Shown here: piece by piece, positions 46,133 through 57,250 of the stretch
How the letters are laid out: each line of letters starts with the position of its first letter
Numbering within the stretch: the first letter of the stretch is position 1
Origin: Gnetum montanum
Lineage: Eukaryota > Streptophyta > Gnetopsida > Gnetales > Gnetaceae
Reading direction: 5' to 3'
NCBI GenBank assembly: GCA_015680685.1
Contig: MNCI01000579.1
Span: forward strand, 366,332 to 428,331
Length of the DNA: 62,000 nt
Position numbers and translations under genes: made by a program
The notes under the pieces: generated by a model
The model's input: only the letters and a program-made list of their open reading frames with translations
What the model was told of the DNA's origin: nothing
The model's database searches: none

Positions 46133-46342
46133 GATGAGCAGCCAACTCCTTGACTAGCCGTACACATCCATAGATGCTTGTAATCAAGTTGTACTCATCC
46201 CGTGTTCTAGGAGTTGAGGATGAGAGAGACTAATCGCGATGAGCAGCTGATTCCTTGATTATCTGTACACATTCGTTAATGCTCGTAATCAAGTCGTACT
46301 CATGCCGTGCTACTATAGGTAATAAATAGCAAGTAGGAAATA
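46133..46342. repeat. 105-bp tandem duplication in the solo LTR
   Basis: GATGAGCAGC starts a unit at 46133 and again at 46238. Both units contain TGTACACAT..(A)TGCT(T/C)GTAATCAAG and TACTCAT.CCGTG. Other Gy-A LTRs in the window show one unit. Confidence 0.8.
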
Positions 46343-46589
46343 ACATGTAATAAATCCTATTCCATGCACTGCAAGGTTTATCCATAAAGCTCATCTTTAT
46401 TACCGTACACAACTTGCGTTCAGGTACAAAGCTACTTGAATAAAGATCCGTTTACTTGGGGACTCCTACTGTGGGCACATGGAAAATATTCTATCTCTGG
46501 AGTGATCAATTTACCAGAGTTTCCCTACTTTAAGCCTAGGATGGGAAATAAGGGGAGTGCCACCTCTTATTTATAGATTTGGTGATGGA

Positions 46590-46720
46590 CCGCGATATCA
46601 CATATGCAACATTGTAGGGGATGACGCAATATCGCGGAGCTGTGCATATCGTGTATGCGATATCATGACTTGTGCATATCGTGTACGCAATATCACAGCT
46701 GGTGCATATCACATCTCATC
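46590..46720. repeat. U3 repeat cassette of the solo LTR
   Basis: Three or four copies of GTGCATATC..GTA.GC.ATATCA, partly self-complementary (GATATC core), lie next to the LTR start. Other copies have unrelated words at the same place. Confidence 0.7.
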
Positions 46721-46721
46721 A

Positions 46722-47480
46722 ATGAGCAAGGTTGGCATTGATTATCTTTGGCTTACCATTTTTCAAAAATACATATTCCATGTTGGTAGGTAGAGTTTTC
46801 AACTCTAAGGGCTCATGTTTAAAAATATTAGGGATTTCCAACTCTTCCCAATTGATATCATCATGTTCATCATCAAAGAGTTGGCAATGAACTTACTCTA
46901 GTCCATCCATGCCTTCAACATAGGCATAAGTTAGGCTCTCAATAAGTTCCATGCAAAGTGTACTGCTTTCAAAATCAACTGTTAGTCACTGGGTATCCTT
47001 CTATTTTGTGGCTACTACATACATGCATTATTGGATCTCATATTCATCTACACACTATCTACATGGTTTGATTGATGGTCTTTTAATAGACTAGAGTTTC
47101 TGCACGCAATTTTAGTTTGTATCATTGTATGTGATGCATGGAGCTCACTTCTTCTCAATCTTTCTAAATGCATTTTCCTTGAAAATTTCTAGGAAAAGAA
47201 CTCTGATGCTCATTCATGTATCAATAGTGCTCAACAAAGCTCTTTCCATAATTATTAAGAAGTCCCCCTTGCAATTGTCAACTTTGATCTCCAGGAAATC
47301 CATAGGATATGACCACCCATAGATAGTGATCACAATGTCCTCCCCTAGTTCTAAGGGAACAATGATGGACAAATATACCAATTCTAAATGACTGTTACTC
47401 TTCTTGAGAGGAAGCAGGTTCCAAGCATTATACATTTCATGGAAAATTATATTCACACTAGAACCTGAATTGAGAAGATC
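46722..47480 (-). pseudogene. Protease and protease-RT linker of Gy-A5
   Basis: The protease motif is LLNSGSSVNII (about 47478-47446): the catalytic Asp is Asn by a G-to-A change. Downstream strand motifs are IVITIYGWSYPMDFL, VDNCKGDFLIIMERA (47330-47245). The linker ends NMEYVFLKNGKPKIINANLA just before the solo LTR (46782-46725), matching EYAFLQNGKLVIINVALAPE in Gy-A1. Confidence 0.82.
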
Positions 47481-50045
47481 CTTGCATGGCTCATTTCCTA
47501 CAATCTACAAGTAGATGAGAGGACTTCCAGGATCAGCTCTTCCTTTGGAAAGGTTTCTAGCCTTGATCCAATCAAATACAATGTGGATTAACATGACAAT
47601 GTAGATCTTGGGAGGTATTTGGTTTAAAGGACTCTCAAAAGAAATACATGCAAAGAATGAAGGAGACATAGGGTGACCAACCACATAAGTAGGTAAGGGC
47701 TTAGTAGGGCTATTAGTTTGGAAGAATGTTCTTTTATGGGATTTGGGTTTTGAACCACTTGACTAAGGATCTGACTATATGTTAATAGCCTTGGTAGCAT
47801 TACGTTACTGTAGCTATGCAGGAATTTTACCCTACATGAATGGAGCAGGCAGTAATTGGGTTGAGGATGGAGAAACATATGCTAAAGGATGAAGAGGATG
47901 ATAAGGATATGGTGATTCCCCTCTAGGAGATGGAGAATGAGTCTAGCAATACTTTAGAGGATAATAGTGATGTTGAAAAGAAGCATGATTAGAAAATTCA
48001 AGCAAAGATATGGGTTGTTGAACATAGTACCCATACAAATCTGGCTACTTGTAAGGGAACTACTACCTTGCTGGTGGCATCCCCCACAACTGTGGGTGTT
48101 GCCACTAATGGTACTACTCATACAGCTATGGTGGATCTCCACTTGGATAATAATTCTATTATTGTTTGTGGAACTACCTTAGATTTCCTTGACGTTAAGG
48201 AAACCTTCTGGGTGCTTACCTTCGTGCTAGTCTAGGATTTAGAGCATACACCCTAGATTCCTATAAGTATGGCATAATAGAGCAACATCCTTTGGTATGT
48301 TCATATTGGTAGATGTAACATCCACCATCATCATCTAATTCTGATTCCACAATCTCTTCTATTATCATAGCTTTGCCCTTAACCCTTTGGTAGGCCCATA
48401 TAGCTTTTTTTCTTTTTCTTCAATCAAGATTACTACCTTGTTCTTTGGATTCTTTTGCAATTTTTAGAATATTTTAAAAATTTTCATCCAAAGATTCCCA
48501 CATTTTTTCAACCTTAGCTAAAATTTTAGACAAAGATTTTTGAATTGGCAAGGTTTTTTGCTACACCACTTCATTGAGTGGTGCCTACCCCTAATTATCA
48601 CAAAATCAAACTTCCCTTTTTCTGATGGAAGGGTCTTGATTATACTTCTTAGACCTTTCCCGTTTTCTCAACTCACCTTCTTCTTTTGTAACCTACTCAA
48701 TTAGCCTTTCAATATTATGGGCTCTTAGTTTTGACAATTCCCATTGGACATAGACCCCAAGAGTTTTCTTTATTTTTTATTGGAGCCCATCTATGATATG
48801 GTGAAGCTACTCCTGTTGAGAATAACCATGGTCAGGACATTTGCGCAAAAGGAAATAATACTTACCCATGGTTGTGTCTAAGGATTCATGTATTCCTTGT
48901 TGCCAATGTTGGATTTTCTTTCTCAAATTAGACATTATGGAGTATGTTTGATATTTATCATTGAACATCTCAAGCATTATACTTCATTTACAAGTTGATT
49001 CTAGCTCCAAGGAGCAATACCAACTTATCACTTCTTTTATAAGTTTTTTGGGAAATAGCTTAAGTTTTTGCTAGCCATTTTTTATGTTTTACAAGGCATA
49101 GGAATTGTGAAATGTTTGAATATGTGTCTAGGGATCTAAGTTATATCCCCTCACATCTAGGGATATTTTTCATATCCAACCTATTTATTCTACTATCTTT
49201 CACATGCTTGATTGGAATTTTGACTACCTTTGCAATGTTCAGCATGTTTCAATTTTCTAGCAAAGGTTCATCATCATCATGATTTTAATGGTGCCTATGA
49301 TGTCCCCTACTACCCCTTTGTTCATGACGGGTTCTATGATCATTTTCTTGCCATTCACCTTCATTGTAGTTTCATCTCTTGCAATTTTTATTAGATTCAA
49401 AGGAGGAAGAAGAAGATGCGGATGAAGAGGGAGAAGAGGGAGGAGGACTACAATCACCACAATGTCTACCACTTCCTCTCTACTTGTCACGGCCATGATT
49501 CTTAGGTTTACTATCATCACGATGCTTGTCCAAGCCCTTGCCTTAACTCACACTTTTTTCTAAACCTAGATTATTGATAGTGCATTGTAGATTCAAGTTC
49601 AAGATCCCTTTACCAGAGTCAAAAGGTGGAGAATCTTCATGTTGAGAACTCATAGAGGGAGGATTTTCATTTTCATTTTGTTTAGGAGCAATAAGAGGTT
49701 AGTGAACCATTTTCCCTTTGTAGATTCATGGCGCTTCTCCTAGTGTTGATCTCATTTGCATCATGTTTCTCTAGGATAGTAGTCCTAATAGTCATGGCCC
49801 TACACAACATATTCATCATGGAGGTCCTAGATGCATAACCTCTTAAGAGTTTGGAGCAACATCTTAGGAACAGATCAATTAGGAGGTAACACAATGTTGC
49901 CCTCCATATCTCTTCAATGAAACTACTCACCTTGATGTAAGATTAAGGTGAAATTAGGGACAAACTCATTTTTATGAGTGTATACCACTTTCAATTCTTG
50001 GGGCGCTGGAGGTTTTGATTCATCATGCCTATGAGAAGAAGACAT
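47481..50045 (-). pseudogene. gag of Gy-A5
   Basis: The start at 50045 (MSSHRHDESKPPAPQE) aligns with Gy-A1 and Gy-A2. Early motifs FTLILHQGE and DMEGNIVLPPN follow. The core at about 49250-48900 matches Gy-A1 but is badly broken. The C-terminal, QSYGY/Gly-rich part around 48180-47900 corresponds to Gy-A1 2560-2830. No zinc knuckle is recognised. Confidence 0.75.
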
Positions 50046-50189
50046 TTTGGATTAGGTAAAAAATTTAGAGTTCTTAAATTATAATTATAATAATTATTAT
50101 TATTTTGAATGATTATGAACTTAGTGTTCATTCCAATGATCCTAAATAATATTCACTAAGTCTTAGATAGCACACATATCAAACTACAA

Positions 50190-50209
50190 GTCCTTGATAA
50201 TGGTAATAA
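50190..50209 (-). other. Primer binding site of Gy-A5
   Basis: The reverse complement TTATTACCATTATCAAGGAC fills the 20-base slot after the LTR and is almost the same as that of Gy-A3. Confidence 0.7.
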
Positions 50210-51092
50210 TGATGAGCAGCAAGTAGACTCTACGCTCAACCGTATGAATCACTAAGTTTTCATGTGTGATCTGGTTGAATTTTGTGGACTTATAGCCTTC
50301 TAAGTACATTGGTCTCTAGGAAGTGAAACTAACCATTGTAATTCTTGTCTTCCCAATTACACTTGTGAAATTCAAAGGTATGGTTAAGTGCAACTAAAGC
50401 ATATGATTTTTATCATTTTTTATGTTTTATGTTTTAAGTCACATGAGGGTATAGAATAATGTATAAAATAAAATAATTAAATCATTAAATTGCTAAATTT
50501 AATCTAACTAGATACACCTAACTAATTCTAACATAAGCATCTATTTTCACTTTCTGTACACATCCTGAACATGCTTAATGCTACTGGGTTACCAAATGTT
50601 AAGCATTACTAGGATTACCAAGCATTAAGCATATGTTCAAAGTGGTCATACTTATGTGCTTAATTAATCACTATTTAATTTAGCTTAATTTAGCTTAATT
50701 ACTTAAAACATTAACGAAAATTGCATAAAATATTAAATGTATAAATAAACAATTAATCTTTTTCAAAGTACTACAAGGTTTATCAAAAAGCTCATCTTTA
50801 TTGCTTTCACATACTATTGTGCTCAAGTACAATAGTGCTCAAATAAAGATCCATATGCTTTTTGACTCTTACTACGAGCACTTAGAAAAAAATTCTACAT
50901 TTCAAACAAGAAAATTGCAAGAGATCTACTAAAATTATAAAAAAGGATGCCATAAAAATGGTGGATGAGCATGTATTTATAGGAAAAAACAAACACTACA
51001 TCCATGAGGCCATGTCAACGCATCAAATTCAATGTCGACATGACCACATCAACATGGCCTCATTGACATAACCTAGAAAATATGACTTATCT
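50210..51092 (-). repeat. 5' LTR of Gy-A5 (883 bp)
   Basis: Begins TGATGAGCAG and ends CTTATCT (for CTCATCA) on the + strand. It pairs with 36860-37751 over the whole length. Confidence 0.9.
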
Positions 51093-51097
51093 ATGCC

Positions 51098-51379
51098 TAA
51101 CAATTTAATGATTAGGACTAATAAATTTAACCTCTTAGGTCATCTTAAGTCTTAAAACTAATGGCTTAGCCTCTATAGAGATATAGTCATTGATTATTAA
51201 TCCCAAGTTTCTCATTAGTTACACTACTAGAGTCAATGTCTTAAAAAGGGTAGAAAGGTTGTTAAGAATCTAGGTAATGTACCTAGATGTTATAGACCTA
51301 AAATCAATTAATTAGTTGGTGAACTATAATGATCAAGAAGATTTATGTTAATTTGTCCTCAAGTTAAATCATATGGAAA
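51098..51379. other. Flank between Gy-A5 and the CCR4-like pseudogene
   Basis: AT-rich; no gene or repeat recognised. Confidence 0.35.
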
Positions 51380-52555
51380 AATAATATGAAGAATCATAAT
51401 CTTGTTCCGACAAGCTGTATGATACCCATGAAGAGAAATGACCCAGGAAAGAATCCAAGAATGAAAATGAAAGTTGCAGCATACCATGTGTTTGCAAGAT
51501 ACCTAGTTAGTAAGAAAAAACATCCACTTTGTGCACAATGGACCTTGGACTAGCATGAGTATCGATACCCACACATCTTAGCAAAATTACAAGATTTGGA
51601 TCTGGATGTTTTACACCTACAAGAAGTCTTACCATGGTAATTCCTATACCAATTCCAACTAGACTTGGAAAAGATGGGATACAAAGGTGTTTACAAGAAA
51701 AATATTCTTATGGAAGTTCTTCTTTCAAGCCGTAAAGATTAGCCTATTACAGAAATTACAACATGGATGGTTGTGTAAATTTTTATCAAGAAAATAAGTT
51801 TGAATTTATACAAATATTTGAATGGAGTTTAGAAGATATTATTTTTGAAATCCTAGAACTTTAAATCATAGGAAAGAAAGAATAATAAATATTTTGGAGA
51901 AGCCACATAGCCTTGGCATTGATATTAATAATTCAATTATTAGGAAGATGTGTGTATGCTGTTAACACACATTGAATTGCCAAATCAACATGTCAAGATG
52001 TTAGATTATTCTATGAGGCATACTTGATTAAGAAAATAATGAAATGTTTGAAAAATAAGTTATTCCTAAGCCATACTGATCCAGTGCCATTTATCCTTTA
52101 TAGAGACTTTAATGCAAAAGTTGGAAGTAGTTTCGATCAATTATAAAAATATGGATTTGTCAAAGAATTCTTGAAAGATGAGCTAGATTTCATGAAGATG
52201 TTCCCATAAATTTAACATGCAATTCAATTGGCTAGTGCATATTCTATTTGCTTCAAATATTTAATAGATAAATTAGATTCTAAAATTTAGCAACAGATGA
52301 TATTTATGTACTATACTCATCAAGAACCATAGTTTACCAATTACTTTGTCATGATTAATGAAGATGGATCAACATCATTCTTTAGGATTATATTTGATAA
52401 AATGTCTAATTCTTCCATCTTACCAAGTTACCAGAGTTAATTTCTAGATAAGAAGTTGAGAAAAAGAATGATTAAGCCCTTCCATCTTGAACAAGACCAT
52501 TCAATCATATATCACTTATGGCAAAACTACAATTACTTCCATTAATTCCTATGGT
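51380..52555 (+). pseudogene. Intronless pseudogene of a CCR4/Angel-type nuclease (EEP family)
   Basis: Enzymes of this family remove poly(A) tails or trim RNA with a two-metal EEP fold. Readable in order: VAAYHVFARYLVSKKKHPLC (51472 on; functional relatives have YNVLAQ), WHEYRYPHILAKLQ, DVLHLQEV with the metal-binding Glu (51623-51625), LEKMGYKGVYKK (to about 51700), MDGCVNFYQENKFE (51763 on), YAVNTH (51955-51972), PFILYRDFNAKVGSS with the catalytic Asp (52105-52107) but Arg for Gly before it, FTNYFV, and EQDHSI where relatives have SDH (52489-52503). The stretches follow each other without introns, so I infer a retroposed copy. Stops and at least two frameshifts (about 51705-51760 and 51870) kill it. 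A host gene fragment, not part of the retroelements. Confidence 0.72.
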
Positions 52556-53155
52556 TGATCAAGATCAAGAAGTATCTTAACCTTACTTTTATTTTATAAC
52601 CTTGTGATTTTCTTCATTATTTAATTTATATTTTAATTATATAAGTAAAATATTTAGTGTAATGTAATTTGGGTATAAGGATTTCCTATACCTTCACTTG
52701 AATAACTAGATATGAGTTGCACTTTGTGTGACCTTGGTTAGGGTTGGTGATTAGTGGTTGGTAGACCTTCAATTCACCTCTTATCATTATCTTAGGAAAT
52801 GAGGTAAGTATTAAGAAAGTAATTTTAAATTTTCCATATAATGCTTTTCATGTATATTTTTTTGTAGAATAAGTAAGAGACAACTGCAAGCCTGAAGAAG
52901 AAATCAAATTATTGGAGCATAGGATCATAAAATGAGCATTTGAGCTAGAAAAGATAGTGAATGCAAACTTGTTCAAGGACAAAAAAAATGTAAGGAGGAT
53001 ATATTTCAACATTCCCATTTCCAAATGATGCTACTACATAATGAAGATGATGGCTCTTCATAAATAATATTAAGATTATTGTAACAAGACCCAGAAGAGT
53101 TGTAATTAAGTCCAAAAGGATGCGTTATAATAATTGACATGTCTCTTCTAACACC
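52556..53155. other. Unassigned 0.6 kb before Gy-B
   Basis: A + strand stretch at 52866-53050 reads as charged protein with two stops (KPEEEIKLLEHRII, AFELEKIVNANLFKD). I do not recognise it; it may be a relic exon or chance. Confidence 0.35.
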
Positions 53156-54477
53156 TGAAAAATATGGTGCTCCAAAAATTGAAAATTCTAGGTGGAACAA
53201 TTTAACCTTGGATCCCAAGGACCTCCAAGAAAGAGGATCTAAGGAACCTTAGATGGTCTAGTCGAGCAACCACAAACTTAGAAAGTGTAAATGGATGTAA
53301 ATAAATTTATGAAAACTTGCATATTTAAAACTAGAGAAAATGCACAAAATAAACTTAGAATATTCAATAATGAACTTGAAATACACAAATGAATTGCATA
53401 AATTTTATTAAAGTACTGAAATGTTGAAAGAATAGAGTTCAAATATGTAAAAGTTATGTGCTTAGATGTAGAAGAAGTCACACAAATGATGCCTAGAGTC
53501 TGTTGAGATCAATAGATTATATCTTGCAGTTGGTTGCACAATCTAGATGCTCCCAAACTTTAGTTCTTGAAACTCCTTTTTGGTTCTTAGATTCAACTCT
53601 ACTGCATTGTTTGAACAAATGGTGTAATGGTTGGTTGACTTTTTGTTGCACTACAATGTTATGAGAGTCCCTAATTCTTAGTTGATTGCCAAGTTGCAAA
53701 GAAAAGGTCTATCCAATGTGTTCAAATTTTATTTTTATAGGCCATATGGTCATTAATTTTGAGTTGTAAATTTCTACCTTAATTATTGATAGGTTGATGT
53801 CATTTGCAAGTGTGTTAAGCCATCCATTCTAGCATAATTTTTCACTTTTGGTAAGTTTGATGCACAAGGTTCATCAAAAATACATTAGGTGCTATAAAAA
53901 GTAAGCTAGGTTTGAAAACTATGTTGGCTTCACTGAAACCATGTTGGCCTTGGAAAGCTACACTAGCCTCATGGAAACTATGCTAGCCTTGCTGTAAAAA
54001 TAAAAACCCAACAATTCCTACACTGGCTATAGGTGGTTCCAACGTATTTTTTGATTTGACCAAATACATACATGAAATGACTTTTTCCACTTTGGAAGTG
54101 AGGCAATAAAAACTTATGAGGAATTTTCAGCCTCAAAAAGTTAAAGTATGCAAGATTGCAATCTATGAATTGTAAACCTCACAATTTACAATGAAATCCT
54201 ACCTCAAGTTTGATGGTAAAGATTATAATACCACTAAGTTGCAACAAAAATTTTCTTGGTGGTGTTTCATTAGCTCCTCTTTGTTTATTTTTTGAGGATT
54301 GACCTAAGAGATATCAGAAAAGAATGCAAAACATCACTATATTTCTATCACCAACGTTTCCTCTCCATGGTTAATTTTGTAGTTCTTGAAAAATACCAAA
54401 GAATGCTTGTGATAGTGAGATGAGGTTATGATGAAGTGATATAGGATGAAGGTTGCATTTGGTTATAGGGGTTAACA
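53156..54477 (-). repeat. 3' LTR of Gy-B
   Basis: Shares GTGGAACAATTTAACCTTGG and many later blocks with the right LTR. Ends GGGTTAACA on the + strand. Contains short tandem units of the type GAAAC.ATG.T.GCCT (53910-53995) present in both LTRs. The first ~20 bases are uncertain. Confidence 0.85.
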
Positions 54478-55242
54478 ATGAATTCCACATGTTGACATTA
54501 TGGTTAGAGTATTATAGTGACATGCTCATTGATTGGTGTAGTCTTCATGCTTTGAGGTATTGGTCACTCAATAATGTTTTTGAGGAACCAACACTTTGCT
54601 CCAAGGCTTCTTTGATCATTAGGCTTGTCCCCTTGTTGGTTTGGATACATTGATCTATTCTTTGGGATTCATTAGCCTTTTTGGCTTCTTGGTAATTTGC
54701 TACCCCTTTTTTTCGAGGTGAAATCTTCATTTGGTTTCATTGCCAATGCTAAACTTAATTTTGTTTTCCTGTTGAATGAGATCTGTTGCATCCAATGAAC
54801 TTCATGATGGAATACGATGAAGGAAATGTCACATGGCCATAATGCATGAATGTCAAATATAGGTCATCACTATTGTTGGGATAAGGAAGGTTGTAATTAG
54901 GCTACAGGATAATGGCCCAAGAAGGGTAATGGAAGTGATGTAAAATAAGCACTCTTGGTATGGCAGGACTAGCTAATCAAATCTCATACATCAAGGTCAC
55001 ATGGTACCTTACTACCGTGATGAGTCATACCTTTGTGATGACTTTCAAGCTTCATCCTACAAGTACAACTCTAAGAGATTAAGAAAACAAGACAAAGAAA
55101 ACATGTCATTACAAAAAAATTCATAGGGCTACATGAGACAACCAACAAACCAAGCCATCATAGGTTACTATCATTACAATCATAGAGAGATCTATGCAAT
55201 GTGCATCAAATTTACAAAACTTGTAGTTCATCATTATGCTAA

Positions 55243-55281
<39 letters not shown>

Positions 55282-55380
55282 TGTAGATCATGTATGCTTA
55301 TTTTCTATAAGTTATAAAGGTCATCTATTTCAATCATTAGTTTGTACCTATAAAGAAAATCACATTATATATAATAAGGT
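54478..55380 (-). other. Region between integrase and 3' LTR of Gy-B
   Basis: A short frame at 54730-54545 (MKISPRKKGVANYQEAKK) is open but I do not recognise it. (AG)17 lies at 55245-55279. No clear polypurine tract is visible next to the LTR. Confidence 0.45.
55245..55279. repeat. (AG)n microsatellite
   Basis: Seventeen and a half perfect AG units. Confidence 0.97.
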
Positions 55381-56480
55381 TTCATATAGAAATGGTTGGT
55401 TGGAATGGCAATTCATTCCCATCCATGTCTACCACCTTGAATGCTCTATTGTCATAAGCCTTTATGACCAAGAAAGGTCACTTCTAATTGGCTAGAAACT
55501 TGTTTATGTGTTTGCAAATAGCCTTGAGAACGAGGTCTTCTTCCTTGATCTTTTGCTTGTTTAGGTCATGTTGATGTTGTTGCCTCTACCTCTCTTGATA
55601 TCATTCAATGTGAGAAAGTGTTTGTATTTGCTACTCTTCCATCAAATCTAGGTTAATGGTACATAGATCCTTGTTTTTCTCATCATTGATGAAGTTAGAT
55701 AGAGCCACTCTGAGTGATGGAACCTACAATTCAAGAGGAAAAATACCTTCAAATCCATAAGTCAGACTATATGGCATGACATCAATTATAGTTTAAAAGA
55801 TAGTGTGATAGGTCCAAAGTACATGGACAAGCTACTCATACCACTTGTATCTAGTATTGTTTAGAATCTTTTAAAGTAATTTTATGATGACCTTGTTGCT
55901 AGCTTTAGCTTGTCCATTGGCTTGAAGGTAGTATGGAAATGAAAAGGAATTTTTCTTACCTAGGTCTTGATAAAATGTTTGTGTTTCCTGGCTAGTAAAT
56001 TGTGGTTCATTATCTATGACTATGGTCAAAGGTATGGTAAAATAGGCTAGTATATTATCTAGTATGAATAATAGAATTATTGAAACATTGTTTTCTATAG
56101 GGAAATAGCTTCAACCCACTTTGTAAAATACTCAATTGTAGTGATGATAAAGCTATGCCCTAGAGAAGAATTAGGTATTACAAGTCCAATAATGTTTGGT
56201 CCTCACCATCAAAATGGCCAAGTTATCTAACTAGTATGTAACTCAGTTAGTGGCATGTGTATCAGGTTGCTATGTCATTAACAAGTGTCATAAGTTTTAA
56301 ACATCTAGAGGTAGTCACTTTTCATATAGAGCCAATAATAACCTAGTCATCTAATTTTTGTGTCCATGGCTTTAGGTCCCATATGTCCCCCACATACACC
56401 TTCATGAAATTGCTCAAGGACTATGCAAGCTTCAATTTTGCCCAAGCATACTAACAATACACCATTATAAGACTATTGAC
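55381..56480 (-). pseudogene. Integrase of Gy-B
   Basis: Core on the minus strand: IEYFTKWVEA (about 56135), then VIDNEPQFTSQE with the second catalytic Asp kept (56012-56014), and QANGQAKASNK where the catalytic Glu has become Lys (about 55910). The C-terminal motif AFKVVDMDGNELPF at about 55440-55400 is the usual Tat-type integrase end. The zinc-binding N-terminus lies near 56300-56450 and is weak. Confidence 0.75.
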
Positions 56481-57250
56481 ATAGTGTGTTATTGCCTATG
56501 ATGACATATTATTTTGAAATTTGTCCTTTTGAGAAGTGGTCAAGCCCTATGAAGATTCACCATGCATTAGGTAAAACTTGACATCATCATACCATTCTTT
56601 TTGAGGAGTGGTATTAATAGAGGCTATAAAGATGCCTTCGGTATTCTACATAATGGGAATATCACAATTCATAGTTACGAAAGATAATTTCCTAAACACA
56701 TGTAGTTTCACACTTAGGGCTAAGGTTGCAATGGCATCAGCTAATGTGTTTTCGGTTTAGGGTATATGTTGGATACCAACATTTGTAAGTTGTTACATCA
56801 GTTTCTTAGCTAGGTCATAATAAGGTTGCAAATGTTTGGCTTTACATGTGTAAACCTTAGTTGCTTGGTTAACCACTAGTTTTGAATCACCTTATATCAT
56901 TAGACATTTGATTCCTTGGTCATGAGCTACCATCATTTCCCTAATCAATCCTTCATACTCCACCATGTTGTTAGTACATGGAAACTAAAAATGATATGCA
57001 AAGGGTTAAATTATACTATAAGGTGATGCTATGATGGTAGTAGCATGGCTCCATGGGCAATTGAAGCTCTCTCAAAGTGCATGATAGCCTCATAGCCCTC
57101 AAGTACCTCATTGACAATTTTAACATGTTCATCAAGGAATTCAAGATCAATGGCTACATGGTCTTCAATATAGGAAGTTGTAAGTTATGTTGATATAGCT
57201 TAACCTTTCATTGAGGCTTGGGAGATGTAATGTAGGTCAAACTCAGCTAT
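56481..57250 (-). pseudogene. Archaeal-type RNase H of Gy-B
   Basis: CTNNMVEYEGLIREMMVAHD (about 56980-56920), then GDSKLVVNQATKVYTCKAKH (about 56895-56840). This matches the additional RNase H that Tat/Ogre elements gained besides the retroviral one. The acidic residues in EYE and GDS are kept, with an in-frame TAG just before GDS. Confidence 0.78.

Larger units (their letters stand above)
45713..46721 (-). mobile_element. Gy-A6, solo LTR (1009 bp) inside pol of Gy-A5
   Basis: On the + strand it begins TGATGAGTGACG and ends ACATCTCATCA, so both ends carry the 7-base inverted repeat TGATGAG/CTCATCA. It is flanked by perfect target duplications ATGAG (45708-45712 and 46722-46726). Pol homology to Gy-A1 continues across the site. 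It keeps many CG dinucleotides, so it is younger than its host. It is the product of recombination between the two LTRs of a former full element. Confidence 0.93.
36860..51092 (-). mobile_element. Gy-A5, complete minus-strand gypsy element with accessory gene
   Basis: LTR to LTR about 14.2 kb, including a 1.0 kb solo LTR inserted later. Order on the minus strand: 5' LTR (51092-50210), primer site, gag, protease, RT/RNase H, integrase, A/T-rich spacer, internal promoter-like block, accessory ORF, polypurine tract, 3' LTR (37751-36860). Target duplications are ATGCT (36855-36859) and ATGCC (51093-51097), one transition apart. The LTRs have diverged more than those of Gy-A1, so it is an older insertion. 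All genes are broken by stops. Confidence 0.93.

Noticed and set aside
53278-53699. Minus-strand frames in the left LTR of Gy-B, with a similar one at 60372-60862
   Set aside because: Paired because the LTRs are repeated; no protein features.
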